NCBI GenBank assembly: GCA_947068385.1
Contig: CAMTBF010000040.1
Span: 1 to 13,465 of the forward strand
Direction of reading: 5' to 3'
Length of the DNA stretch: 13,465 nucleotides
Source: an uncultured Lachnospiraceae bacterium
Lineage (GTDB): Bacteria > Bacillota > Clostridia > Lachnospirales > Lachnospiraceae
Position numbers and translations under genes: made by a program. The notes under the pieces are model-generated. The model was given only the letters and a program-made list of their open reading frames with translations, was not told the DNA's origin and did no database searches. Every line of letters begins with the position of its first letter. Position 1 is the stretch's first letter. Positions 1 through 7,516 of this stretch are shown piece after piece.

Positions 1-2
1 TC

Positions 3-167
3 TGGGCCAGCCTAGAGCACAAGATCCACTACAAGTTCGAGGGGGACGTGCCGGAGAACATCAAGAACGAGCTGGTGGAATGCGCCAGGATGGTGTCGGA
101 CCTGGACATCCGGATGCTGAAGCTCAACGAGGAGATACTGGCGATCACCAGGGAACGGGGAAGATAG
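3..167 (+). CDS. Small alarmone synthetase (RelA/SpoT-fold GTP pyrophosphokinase), 3' end only
   Basis: Only the last 54 codons are in the window; the gene begins upstream of base 1. The frame starts with WASLEHKIHYKFEG, which matches the conserved end of the synthetase fold in single-domain RelA/SpoT proteins (YjbM/YwaC type), where a 'WASLEHK.RYK' segment follows the substrate-binding core. The rest is a charged helical tail ending in RERGR and a TAG stop. Family members transfer pyrophosphate from ATP to GDP or GTP, making the stringent-response alarmone (p)ppGpp in the cytoplasm. The short tail after the motif argues against a long bifunctional Rel, which would carry TGS and ACT domains there. 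The catalytic part is outside the window, so activity cannot be judged. Confidence 0.8.
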   Translation, partial: WASLEHKIHYKFEGDVPENIKNELVECARMVSDLDIRMLKLNEEILAITRERGR

Positions 168-186
168 GATCATCGGGAAGGTACAA

Positions 187-203
187 CTGTCCGCTGTGGA
201 CAG
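187..203 (+). repeat. Short inverted repeat upstream of the coiled-coil gene
   Basis: CTGTCC (187-192) and GGACAG (198-203) form a perfect 6-bp stem around a 5-base loop. The repeat ends four bases before the ribosome binding site at 207-213. It has no T-run, so it is not a terminator. It might affect translation of the next gene or be chance. Confidence 0.35.
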
Positions 204-206
204 GTC

Positions 207-213
207 AGGAGGA
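207..213 (+). promoter_or_regulatory. Ribosome binding site fixing the start at 220
   Basis: AGGAGGA lies six bases before the ATG at 220. The same frame is open from a GTG at 196, but that codon would put the Shine-Dalgarno site inside the gene, so the start at 220 is preferred. Confidence 0.75.
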
Positions 214-219
214 AGACAG

Positions 220-1017
220 ATGGATATGTTTATGGACAAGCTGGCACAGAAGCTGACAGCGCAGGATATCATCAAGGCCAATACCGCGGCGGACGTGGAG
301 GAGCTCAACAGGCTGAAGAACCAGATAGCCGAATACAACGAATGCCTGGTGAGGCTGCAGAAGTTGATAGACGACGGATCCGCAAGGCTGTCCGCCATGA
401 GTGCGGAGGAAAGCGGGATGGCCCGCGCCCTGGAGGAGAGCGCGGACAGGACAGAGGTCCTGCGGCAGAGAGTGGAAGGGCTTGGGAGGCTGATAGGGCA
501 GCAGCAGGAGCGTCTGGACGGGACGGAGAAGGCCCTGGCGGGGAAGGTGGACGACCTGGCCGGGGGCACGAGGGAGAAGCTGGAGGCCCTGGCTGCGGCC
601 ACGGGGAGCCGGCTGGAAGAGCTGTCTGGCAGGACGCAAGCCCTGGCGGGGATCCTGGGAGAGAAGCTGGAGGCCCAGGCCGCGGCCACCCAGGCCCTGA
701 ACGCTTCCGTGGGAGAGAAGATAGACCAGCTCTGCGGCCAGCTGGAGGCCCAGGCCAGCGGCGGCCTGACGGAGCGGCTGGACGCGGTGGAGGAGAACGT
801 GCACAAGGAGTGCGTGAAGGTATACCGCAACGTGCAGGCCGTGTTGGTGGAGGAGAGCGGCAGGCAGGGAGAGGCCCTGTCCCAGGCAAAGGCGGAAGTG
901 GCGGGCGTCAGAGGAAAGCTGGGGGCGGTGCTGGGCATCTCCGTGGCGGCCATGGCGATCTCCCTTGCGGGCCTGGTGCTCCAGATACTGGAGGGGCTGA
1001 ACATCAGGCTGTTCTGA
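220..1017 (+). CDS. Coiled-coil protein with a C-terminal membrane anchor, function unknown
   Basis: A 265-residue protein that I do not recognise as a named family. The N-terminal part (about residues 5-75) is helical and charged. Residues about 75-225 form long heptad-like helices rich in Ala, Glu, Leu and Gln, with imperfect internal repeats built around EKLEA. One hydrophobic segment near residues 234-257 is followed by only about eight residues, so the protein looks tail-anchored with the coiled coil in the cytoplasm. There is no signal peptide. The layout resembles the helical stalk of chemoreceptors turned around, but no signalling hairpin is visible. It starts 52 bases after the alarmone synthetase stop and 32 bases before the flavin reductase gene, so co-transcription is likely. 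Possible roles are scaffold or structural membrane protein; none is shown by the sequence. Confidence 0.8.
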   Translation: MDMFMDKLAQKLTAQDIIKANTAADVEELNRLKNQIAEYNECLVRLQKLIDDGSARLSAMSAEESGMARALEESADRTEVLRQRVEGLGRLIGQQQERLDGTEKALAGKVDDLAGGTREKLEALAAATGSRLEELSGRTQALAGILGEKLEAQAAATQALNASVGEKIDQLCGQLEAQASGGLTERLDAVEENVHKECVKVYRNVQAVLVEESGRQGEALSQAKAEVAGVRGKLGAVLGISVAAMAISLAGLVLQILEGLNIRLF

Positions 1018-1049
1018 GGCAGCCAGGCCAAGCGGGAAAGCGGGGGTAT

Positions 1050-1613
1050 ATGGAGAAAGAGATTTGGAAGCCCGGAAACATGCTCTATCCTTTGCCTGCA
1101 GTCATGGTGAGCGTGGCGGATCCCCGGGGAAGGCACAATATCATTACGATCGCCTGGGCGGGCACTGTCTGCACCAATCCGCCCATGGTCAGCATATCCG
1201 TCCGCCCGGAGCGGCATTCCTTCGGAATCCTGCAGGAGACCGGGGAATTCGTCGTCAACCTGACCACCAGGGAGCTGGTGTACGCCACGGACTACTGCGG
1301 CGTGAAGAGCGGCAGGGACGTGGACAAGTTCAGGGAGCTGGGACTGACGGCGCTGCCCGCCCGGGAAGTGGGGGCCCCTCTGATTGGGGAGAGCCCGGTC
1401 AATATAGAGTGCAGGGTGCGGACGGTCACGCCCCTTGGCTCCCATCATATGTTCCTGGCCGATGTGGTGGCGGTCCACGCGGACAGGCAATATATGGACG
1501 AAAGGAATAAGTTCCACCTGGAACAGGCTGACCCGATTGTCTATTCCCATGGGGTCTATTATGCATGTGGAGAGGCGCTGGGGACATTTGGGTTCAGCGT
1601 AAAAAAGGGATGA
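1050..1613 (+). CDS. Flavin reductase-like domain protein (FMN-binding split barrel)
   Basis: A 187-residue cytoplasmic protein, the usual size for single-domain members of the flavin reductase-like family (PF01613 type). Family features are the opening 'P.P..MVSV' strand, 'HNIITIAWAGTVCTNPP' (residues about 30-46), 'VSISVRPERHSF' and 'FVVNL', followed by 'CGVKSGRDVDKF' and a conserved 'GAPLI...NIEC' region. Family members bind FMN and either reduce flavin with NAD(P)H or act as flavoprotein oxidoreductases; the substrate here is not known. The chosen ATG is preceded by a G-rich stretch (1041-1046) that could serve as a weak ribosome site. A longer open frame runs back to 342, but it overlaps the coiled-coil gene in another frame and is a shadow. 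The next gene follows within 22 bases. Confidence 0.85.
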   Translation: MEKEIWKPGNMLYPLPAVMVSVADPRGRHNIITIAWAGTVCTNPPMVSISVRPERHSFGILQETGEFVVNLTTRELVYATDYCGVKSGRDVDKFRELGLTALPAREVGAPLIGESPVNIECRVRTVTPLGSHHMFLADVVAVHADRQYMDERNKFHLEQADPIVYSHGVYYACGEALGTFGFSVKKG

Positions 1614-1635
1614 GACCGCCGTGTGGGAGAGCCGG

Positions 1636-3225
1636 ATGACACAGATTGCGCAGAGAGCGTTCACAAAGAGAGTATTGTACCTGATATGCTTCATGGCACT
1701 GAACCTGATCGAGTTCCTGAGGGCCACCCAGGCCGGAAACATCTGGAAGGCGGCGGCCAACTGCACGGGGCTGGTGATGATGGTGCTGATCTTCAGCGCC
1801 CTGCCCCTCGGGGAGCTGGCAGACCGCTTCAACGGGATCTACATCCTGCTGTGCGCCGGGGCCATGGTGGCCGTGCATCTCTACTGGACGGCCCACCCGG
1901 GGGAGATCCTCTGGGGAGAGGCCCAGACCGCCGTGCTGAACGTGTGCTGGATCGGGATCGCGGTCAGGTATTTCTTCCGCAGGGTGATCGTGGAGAAGGA
2001 TCCCGCGTGCAGGCTGCCCTTCCGGCCGGGGCTTACCGGCTGGCTGTGGATTGCCCTTTCCGTGCTGATGATCGCTTCCGTCAGCGGAAGGTGGTGGCCG
2101 TTGTGGTTCCTGCTGATGTTCGGCTGCTTCTATCTGACGGATTTCTCCGGGAAGGACTGGGAGGCGCTCTGGGAAGGCATGATCGACGGCACGATCCTGT
2201 CCTTTTTTGCCATACAGATCTACGCCTACGGCTTCCGGCCCTACGATGAGCTGCGGTATAAGGGAGCCTTCAGCAATTCCAACATGATGGCGCTCTATTA
2301 CCTGATCGTCTACCTGATGTGCCTGTTCAGGCTGCACATCCTGGAAATGAAGAAGGCCGACCGGGGATGGAAGCTGCTGTTCCTGACAGGGGCCGGAGGG
2401 ATGCTTTCCTTCCAGCTGTTCACCATGGGCAGGACGGCATGGGTGGCTTCCTTTGTGGTGACGGTGCTGTACGGGATCTTCGTCATGCGGGGGATCTGGC
2501 GGATGTGCTGGCCCCGGATCCTGTGCAGGGGAGCGGGGCTTGCGCTGGCTGCGGCCATGACGTTCCTCCCCGTATACGGCACGATACGGTGGCTCCCTAC
2601 GATTCTGCACCACCCGGTCTGGTACGAGGGGGAATATTCGGCGGCAAAGGTGCATTCCTTCGATTCGTCGTTCTCGGAAAAGTATGTGGGGCTGGGTGAA
2701 TTCACGGAGGCCCTGCTGGGCAGGATCCTCCACACCCTGAACCTGGTGCAGCGGGGCGACCCGTTTGCCCTGCGGGCCCATGCCGCCGTGGCCATGGAGG
2801 ATCTGGAGAGGGTGGATCTGGTGGAGACGCCGTGGACGGAGGACGTGGCGCTGCGGACCAGGCTCACGATCTACAAGACATACTGGGATGACCTGAACTG
2901 GTCCGGGCACGGGCCATCAGAGGGCTATTACCTCATCGGGGAGGAGGCCTATATGTCCAGGCATGCCCAGAACCTGTGGCTGCAGATGGCGTACACCTAC
3001 GGGATCCCGGCGGGCGTCCTGTCCGTGGCCCTGTCCGTGGCGGTGCTGTGGGTACAGGGGAGGCGCATGATGGGCCGCAGGGAGGATCCCTACGCCGTCA
3101 TCCCCTTCTTTGTCTGCGTGGCCTACCTGGTGTTCGGCGTGATGGAGATCGTGTGGAACCCCGGGCAGCTGATCATGTTCCTCGTCTTCTTCGTCCAGCA
3201 CGAAAAAAGCGGCGGCATGGTATGA
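1636..3225 (+). CDS. O-antigen ligase/Wzy-like polytopic membrane protein
   Basis: A 529-residue protein with about ten or more hydrophobic segments, separated near residues 330-440 by a large, probably extracytoplasmic loop. Features typical of the WaaL/Wzy superfamily are 'GAFSNSNMMALYYL', similar to the 'GtFgNpN..A' motif; 'MGRTAWVA', similar to the 'SRgawla' motif; and, after the large loop, 'GHGPSEGY' and 'SRHAQNLWLQMAYTYGIPAG', similar to the 'H..n..l......G..G' motif, with the key His near residue 443. Such proteins polymerise or transfer lipid-linked glycans at the outer face of the membrane. No glycosyltransferases sit nearby, so the substrate cannot be inferred. The start is taken at ATG 1636 behind GGGAGAG; GTG 1621 in the same frame is an alternative (534 residues). 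The central loop is large and acidic. Confidence 0.7.
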   Translation: MTQIAQRAFTKRVLYLICFMALNLIEFLRATQAGNIWKAAANCTGLVMMVLIFSALPLGELADRFNGIYILLCAGAMVAVHLYWTAHPGEILWGEAQTAVLNVCWIGIAVRYFFRRVIVEKDPACRLPFRPGLTGWLWIALSVLMIASVSGRWWPLWFLLMFGCFYLTDFSGKDWEALWEGMIDGTILSFFAIQIYAYGFRPYDELRYKGAFSNSNMMALYYLIVYLMCLFRLHILEMKKADRGWKLLFLTGAGGMLSFQLFTMGRTAWVASFVVTVLYGIFVMRGIWRMCWPRILCRGAGLALAAAMTFLPVYGTIRWLPTILHHPVWYEGEYSAAKVHSFDSSFSEKYVGLGEFTEALLGRILHTLNLVQRGDPFALRAHAAVAMEDLERVDLVETPWTEDVALRTRLTIYKTYWDDLNWSGHGPSEGYYLIGEEAYMSRHAQNLWLQMAYTYGIPAGVLSVALSVAVLWVQGRRMMGRREDPYAVIPFFVCVAYLVFGVMEIVWNPGQLIMFLVFFVQHEKSGGMV

Positions 3226-3228
3226 TCC

Positions 3229-3243
3229 GTCCCCCAAAGGGAC
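3229..3243 (+). repeat. Small inverted repeat GTCCC/GGGAC
   Basis: GTCCC (3229-3233) and GGGAC (3239-3243) flank a 5-base loop just after the stop codon of the membrane protein gene. No T-run follows. It could be a weak RNA hairpin separating the two genes, or chance in GC-rich DNA. Confidence 0.3.
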
Positions 3244-3303
3244 ACCCTACAGACAGGGAACTGAGCAAAAATAAAAAGCAAAAGTGGAAGATTCGGGAAA
3301 ACT

Positions 3304-4878
3304 ATGGAAAAGAAGAAAAGCAATCATAAAAGATACAGATTTACATATATTAAAGCTACGGTAGGCACGCTCTTCCTGGGCCTGCTCTTCCTCAAGGGCT
3401 ACACGCCCTTCCAGGAGACGGGGGAGAACTTTTTCCATATCCAGGTGAACGGACAGGATGTGGGCACCCTGGGGGAGAAGGAGAGGATCGACGAGCTCCT
3501 GCTCCAGGCCAGGAAGAACGTGGCCTCCGGCAGCGACGAGCTGGTATTCATGAAAGCGGACATGGTAGTGGTGGGAGAGCAGGTCCTCTGGGGAGAGGTG
3601 GACAGGGAAGAGGATGTGGCCCGCCGGATGGAGGAGGCCCTGCGGGCCAGCATCCAGGAGACCCTGCACCGCTCCTACACCCTGAAGGTGGACGAGTATA
3701 TCATCAACCTGGCCAGCCTGGAGGACGTGCAGAAGCTCCTTCAGGCCGCCATCGATAAATACGGCAACGACGGGAAGTTCACGATCGAGCTGAAGAACGA
3801 CGAGGACCGGGAGTTCGGCATGCTGACCGCCCAGGTGGAGTCGGCCCATGCCCAGGAGGGCGAGGAGTGGCATGCCTATACCCAGGCCGGCGTCCAGGCA
3901 GTATTCTCGGATATCACTGGGGAGCAGGCGGCGGTCCGGAAAGAGAGCTTCGAGGACTACGAGCTGGGGATCCAGAACATGAGCTTCGCGGAGGACGTGG
4001 AGATCGTGGAGGCCTATCTTCCGGAGAGCCAGCTCACGGATCTGGAGCAGGCCATCGACCTGGTGATCATGGAGCAGGAGACCCCCAGCGTGTACGAGGT
4101 GGCGGCAGGGGACACCCTGTCGGAGATCGCCATCAAGGTGAACATCCCCATGGACACCATCGTGGAGATGAACGATTCCCTGGAGGACGTGACGTCCACG
4201 CTGCAGATAGGCCAGGAGCTGCTGATCACAGTGCCGGAGCCGGAGCTGTCCGTGGCCAGGGTGGAGGAGGAATATTACGAGGAAATCTATGACGCGGACA
4301 TCGAATATATCGAGAACGATGCCTGGTACACCAACCAGACGGTGGTGCACCAGAAGCCATCTGCGGGATACCGGAAAGTGGTGGCCGACGTATCGTACCT
4401 GAACGACAAGGAGATCGGCCGCGAGATCCTCCGGCAGGAGATTGTCATGGAGGCCGTGCCGAAGATCGTGGAGCGGGGGACCAGGATCCCGCCCACCTAC
4501 GTCAGGCCCATCTCCGGAGGCGTCCAGACCTCGGGCTTCGGAAGGCGGTCCGCGCCTACCAGAGGGGCAAGCTCCTACCACAAGGGAATCGACTGGGCCA
4601 CGCCTACGGGCACCCCTGTCTATGCCTCCTGCGGCGGCACGGTGGCCAAGGCCGGCTGGGGAAGCGGCTACGGATATGTAGTCTATATCAACCATGAGGA
4701 CGGCAGACAGACCCGCTACGCGCATCTGAGCAAGGTGCTGGTCAGCGCGGGCCAGACCGTGAAGCAGGGAGACCGGATCGCCCTGAGCGGAAGCACGGGC
4801 ATCAGCACGGGCCCCCATCTGCACTTTGAGATGTTGATAAACGGTGCGCAGGTGAATCCGCTGGATTATCTGGATTGA
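3304..4878 (+). CDS. Membrane-anchored LysM-G5-M23 peptidoglycan hydrolase
   Basis: A 524-residue protein. A basic N-terminus and one hydrophobic helix (about residues 16-33) act as an anchor or uncleaved signal, placing the rest outside. Residues 35-255 are an acidic, mostly helical region with no clear family. A LysM domain follows at about 263-309 (YEVAAGDTLSEIA), then a G5-like domain at about 317-395 ending '..IVERGT', then a peptidase M23 domain. The zinc-site motifs are intact: H426-KGI-D430, YAH (H474) and the HLH of GPHLHFE (H505, H507). M23 enzymes are zinc endopeptidases that cut peptide cross-links of peptidoglycan; LysM binds its glycan chains. Having all metal ligands suggests an active enzyme rather than a degenerate regulator. 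It lies 106 bases before murA. The ribosome site (GGGAAA) is weak. Confidence 0.9.
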   Translation: MEKKKSNHKRYRFTYIKATVGTLFLGLLFLKGYTPFQETGENFFHIQVNGQDVGTLGEKERIDELLLQARKNVASGSDELVFMKADMVVVGEQVLWGEVDREEDVARRMEEALRASIQETLHRSYTLKVDEYIINLASLEDVQKLLQAAIDKYGNDGKFTIELKNDEDREFGMLTAQVESAHAQEGEEWHAYTQAGVQAVFSDITGEQAAVRKESFEDYELGIQNMSFAEDVEIVEAYLPESQLTDLEQAIDLVIMEQETPSVYEVAAGDTLSEIAIKVNIPMDTIVEMNDSLEDVTSTLQIGQELLITVPEPELSVARVEEEYYEEIYDADIEYIENDAWYTNQTVVHQKPSAGYRKVVADVSYLNDKEIGREILRQEIVMEAVPKIVERGTRIPPTYVRPISGGVQTSGFGRRSAPTRGASSYHKGIDWATPTGTPVYASCGGTVAKAGWGSGYGYVVYINHEDGRQTRYAHLSKVLVSAGQTVKQGDRIALSGSTGISTGPHLHFEMLINGAQVNPLDYLD

Positions 4879-4899
4879 GGAACAGGAATGCATGTTCTG

Positions 4900-4928
4900 T
4901 TTACAAACGAGGGAAAATGTGGTAAGAT
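4900..4928 (+). promoter_or_regulatory. Sigma-A-type promoter for murA
   Basis: TTTACA (4900-4905) and TAAGAT (4923-4928) are separated by exactly 17 bases in an AT-richer gap between the M23 peptidase gene and murA. Each box matches the consensus at five of six positions. It would give a leader of about 50 bases before the murA start. Confidence 0.6.
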
Positions 4929-4984
4929 AGGCTTTGTTTGAAAATGGCAGGATAAATACTTGACCTTGGACAGGGGACAATCAA

Positions 4985-6280
4985 ATGGAACAATACGTAA
5001 TAAAAGGCGGGAATCCGCTGGTAGGCGACGTGGAGATAGCGGGCGCGAAGAACGCGGCGCTTCCTGTCTTCGCGGCAGCCGCCATGACGGATGAGACTGT
5101 GTATATAGACAACATTCCGGATGTGCGCGACATGGACGTGATGCTGGAGGCTATGGCCAGCACCGGCGTCACGGTGAAGCGCATCAACCGGCACAAGGTT
5201 CTGATCAATGCGGGCAATATCCACAATCTCACGGTGGAACATGAAGGATGCAAGAAAATCAGAGGCTCCTATTACCTCCTGGGGGCGTTCTTGGGAAAGT
5301 ATAAGCAGGCGGAGGTAGTCCTGCCCGGGGGCTGCGACATCGGCAGCCGGGCAGTGGACCAGCACATCAAGGGCTTCCGGGCCCTGGGCGCGGAGGTGAT
5401 CATCGAGCACGGGCTGATCAAAGCCAGGGCCAATCGGCTGCAGGGCAGCCATATCTATATGGACAAGGTCAGCGTGGGGGCTACGATCAACGTCATGATG
5501 GCCGCCACCATGGCGGAGGGCATGACCATCATCGAGAACTGCGCCAAGGAGCCCCATGTGGTGGACGTGGCGAATTTCCTGAGCAGCTGCGGCGCCAACA
5601 TCAAGGGGGCGGGTACGGATGTGATCAGGATTCGGGGCGTGGAGCGGCTCCACGGCACGGAGTACGCCATCATTCCCGATCAGATCGAGGCGGGAACCTA
5701 TATGTTCGCCGCCGCGGTCACAAAGGGGGACGTGACCGTGAAGAACGTCATCCCCAAGCACCTGGAATCGGTGACGGCCAAGCTCCTGGAGATCGGATGC
5801 GAGGTGGAGGAGGCGGATGACTGCATCCGCGTGGTGGCTGCCAAGCCCCTGGCCCATACACAGGTCAGGACCCTGCCCTATCCGGGCTTCCCCACGGACA
5901 TGCAGCCCCAGATGACGGTGGCCCTGGCCTTGGCAAAGGGGACCAGCATCGTGACGGAGAGCGTATTTGAGAACCGGTTCAAATATGTGGACGAACTGGT
6001 CAGGATGGGGGCCGACGTGAAGGTAGAAGGAGGGGACACGGCCATCATCGACGGCGTGGAGAAATATACCGGAGCCAGCATCACCGTGCCGGACCTCCGG
6101 GGCGGTGCGGCATTGGTGATCGCGGCGCTGGCGGCAGAGGGCTGCAGCATCGTGGACAATATCAAGTATATTCAGCGGGGCTATGAGGATTTCCACATCA
6201 AGCTGCAGAACCTGGGGGCGCAGATCGAGATGGTGGAGACGGACAAGGACGTCCAGAAGTTCAAGCTCAAGGTGGGCTGA
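4985..6280 (+). CDS. murA: UDP-N-acetylglucosamine 1-carboxyvinyltransferase
   Basis: A 431-residue cytoplasmic enzyme, normal length for MurA. It transfers enolpyruvate from phosphoenolpyruvate to UDP-N-acetylglucosamine, the first committed step of peptidoglycan precursor synthesis. Diagnostic features are the opening 'GAKNAALP' with the Lys-Asn pair at residues 22-23, 'IRGSYYLLG', and the active-site loop 'LPGGCDIGSR'. That loop keeps the catalytic Cys (C117), which is also the target of fosfomycin; family members with Asp there are resistant, so this one would be expected to be sensitive. 'PGFPTDMQPQ' holds the catalytic Asp region, and the C-terminal 'DLRGGAALVIAALAAEG' is typical. A ribosome site AGGGGA lies at 4972-4977. 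Clostridia often have two MurA paralogues; I cannot tell which this is. Confidence 0.96.
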   Translation: MEQYVIKGGNPLVGDVEIAGAKNAALPVFAAAAMTDETVYIDNIPDVRDMDVMLEAMASTGVTVKRINRHKVLINAGNIHNLTVEHEGCKKIRGSYYLLGAFLGKYKQAEVVLPGGCDIGSRAVDQHIKGFRALGAEVIIEHGLIKARANRLQGSHIYMDKVSVGATINVMMAATMAEGMTIIENCAKEPHVVDVANFLSSCGANIKGAGTDVIRIRGVERLHGTEYAIIPDQIEAGTYMFAAAVTKGDVTVKNVIPKHLESVTAKLLEIGCEVEEADDCIRVVAAKPLAHTQVRTLPYPGFPTDMQPQMTVALALAKGTSIVTESVFENRFKYVDELVRMGADVKVEGGDTAIIDGVEKYTGASITVPDLRGGAALVIAALAAEGCSIVDNIKYIQRGYEDFHIKLQNLGAQIEMVETDKDVQKFKLKVG

Positions 6281-6387
6281 GGGCCCGGCTTCGTCCGGCC
6301 GTATCATAGAGGATAGGAATGGGTCTTGTCATTGGGTGATAAGGCCTTTTTGGATCATAGCCAAAGTATGGAGAGGCGGTGAGATCT

Positions 6388-7425
6388 ATGCGGCGCAGCG
6401 CACGTCAATGCCTTATGCCGGCAATGCTGCTGTCACTGTTCGTGGGCGGATGCGGCGGCCCTGCCGCACCGGAGGAATCGTCAATAGGAAGCGCGCCGCC
6501 GGAGAGCACGTCCCAGGTCTCTCTGGTGGTGGAGAATCCGGAGTACGAGGCGGCCCCCAAGGCCTCTGAGGCATCAAAGGAGGAACCGGCCGGGGACAAG
6601 GCGGATTTTACGCCCTATCAGGCGCCTGCGTTCGCGGATTCCGCCTTTCATGCGGAGCATGCCCAGGGAAACGGGCAGGTGCAGGTGGACCTGGAGCATG
6701 TGGCCCAGGGCTACATAGGGGTCTCCGGCCAGTCCAGCACCCGCCTCAAGCTCCAGGTGTTCATCGGGGAGATGGAGTACCGGTACAATGTGCCCGCGGA
6801 CGGGACGCCGGTGATATTCCCCCTCCAGGAGGGGGACGGCACCTATACGATCAAGGCCTTGGAGAATGTGGAGGACACGAAATACAGGCCTCTCTTTACG
6901 CTGGACTGCGAGGTGAAGCTGGACGATGAGTTCCAGCCCTTCCTGCGCCCCAGCGCCTACGTGGACTACGATCAGGACTCGGAATGCGTGAAGCTGGCGT
7001 CCCAGCTGGCGTCCCAGGAGGAGGACGCGCTGGGGGTCGTGGGGGCGGTGTTCGAATATATCTGCGACAATATCGTCTACGACAAAGAGAAGGCCCAGGC
7101 GGTGCAGACCACCACAGGCTACATGCCGGTGCTGGACGATACGCTGCGGACAGGGAAGGGCATCTGCTTCGACTATGCCTCCCTTGTGGCCGGGATGCTG
7201 CGCAGCCAGGGGATCCCGACCAAGATGGTCTTCGGCGATGTGTCGCCGGACGACATCTACCATGCCTGGAACATGTTCTATACGGAGGAGACCGGCTGGG
7301 TGACGGTGAAGTACGAGGTGAAGGCGGGCAGCTGGAACCGGCTGGACCTGACTTTTTCGGCCAACGGCGCGGACAGCTCCTTCATCGGGGACGGCGGGAA
7401 TTATCTGGATGAGCTTTATTATTGA
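6388..7425 (+). CDS. Transglutaminase-like domain lipoprotein
   Basis: A 345-residue protein. The N-terminus is a lipoprotein signal: basic residues, a hydrophobic stretch and the lipobox VGGC with Cys at residue 22. A Ser/Glu/Pro/Ala-rich linker follows (about 25-75), then a beta-rich region (about 85-190) and a transglutaminase-like domain (about 200-325). The Cys-His-Asp triad is visible: C260 in 'GKGICFDYASL', H292 in 'DIYHAWNMF' and D320 in 'WNRLDLTF'. The fold occurs in transglutaminases and papain-like cysteine proteases; bacterial secreted members are often of unknown substrate. The start is ATG 6388 after GAGGCGG; the frame also opens at GTG 6379. It stops only 91 bases before the secretion-platform gene, whose open frame even overlaps it by 17 bases, so it may belong to that operon and process or cross-link its products, which is inference. 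Confidence 0.85.
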   Translation: MRRSARQCLMPAMLLSLFVGGCGGPAAPEESSIGSAPPESTSQVSLVVENPEYEAAPKASEASKEEPAGDKADFTPYQAPAFADSAFHAEHAQGNGQVQVDLEHVAQGYIGVSGQSSTRLKLQVFIGEMEYRYNVPADGTPVIFPLQEGDGTYTIKALENVEDTKYRPLFTLDCEVKLDDEFQPFLRPSAYVDYDQDSECVKLASQLASQEEDALGVVGAVFEYICDNIVYDKEKAQAVQTTTGYMPVLDDTLRTGKGICFDYASLVAGMLRSQGIPTKMVFGDVSPDDIYHAWNMFYTEETGWVTVKYEVKAGSWNRLDLTFSANGADSSFIGDGGNYLDELYY

Positions 7426-7444
7426 AGATTTGGAGCCTGGATTA

Positions 7445-7467
7445 GGGATTCGGGAGCAGGGATTGGG
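7445..7467 (+). other. Four-run G-tract (G-quadruplex motif) in the leader of the platform gene
   Basis: Four GGG runs at 7445-7447, 7452-7454, 7459-7461 and 7465-7467 are separated by loops of 4, 4 and 3 bases (ATTC, AGCA, ATT). This satisfies the common G3-N1-7 pattern. It is on the coding strand, so it would also be present in the mRNA, 36 bases before the ribosome binding site at 7504. Folding is not shown by sequence alone. Confidence 0.5.
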
Positions 7468-7503
7468 ATATGAGGCGGTCAGCGCGACAGATGGCCGGCC
7501 TAG

Positions 7504-7512
7504 AAGGAGGGG
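7504..7512 (+). promoter_or_regulatory. Strong ribosome binding site fixing the start at 7517
   Basis: AAGGAGGGG lies four bases before ATG 7517. The frame is open back to ATG 7409, inside the previous gene, but the product matches PilC/GspF-like proteins only after residue 37 of that longer version, and the extension is low-complexity. Confidence 0.75.
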
Positions 7513-7516
7513 CGCT

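Noticed and set aside
342..1049. A long upstream extension of the flavin reductase frame
   Set aside because: It overlaps the coiled-coil gene in another frame; its Gly/Arg/Pro-rich translation is a frame shadow, and the flavin reductase family begins at 1050.
12..1832. A 606-codon open frame on the minus strand
   Set aside because: It runs antisense through four well-supported + strand genes or gene ends. Its Ser/Pro/Ala/Arg-rich product looks like reverse-complement reading of GC-rich codons and shows no domain.
1594..2910. A 438-codon minus-strand open frame
   Set aside because: Antisense to the O-antigen ligase-like gene. The product is rich in His, Pro, Gln and Gly with no membrane or domain pattern.
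3247..4980. A 577-codon minus-strand open frame
   Set aside because: Antisense to the LysM-G5-M23 gene, whose intact catalytic motifs prove the + strand reading.
6284..6300. A possible terminator after murA (GC-rich dyad around CTTCGT)
   Set aside because: The stem is short with a bulge and no T-run follows directly.
4901..6307. A 468-codon minus-strand open frame
   Set aside because: Antisense to murA, which is unmistakable on the + strand.
6326..6360. A possible promoter before the lipoprotein gene (TTGTCA)
   Set aside because: No acceptable -10 box lies 16-18 bases downstream.
7409..7516. A 36-residue N-terminal extension of the platform protein
   Set aside because: It is low-complexity, does not match the family and would place the strong ribosome site inside the gene.
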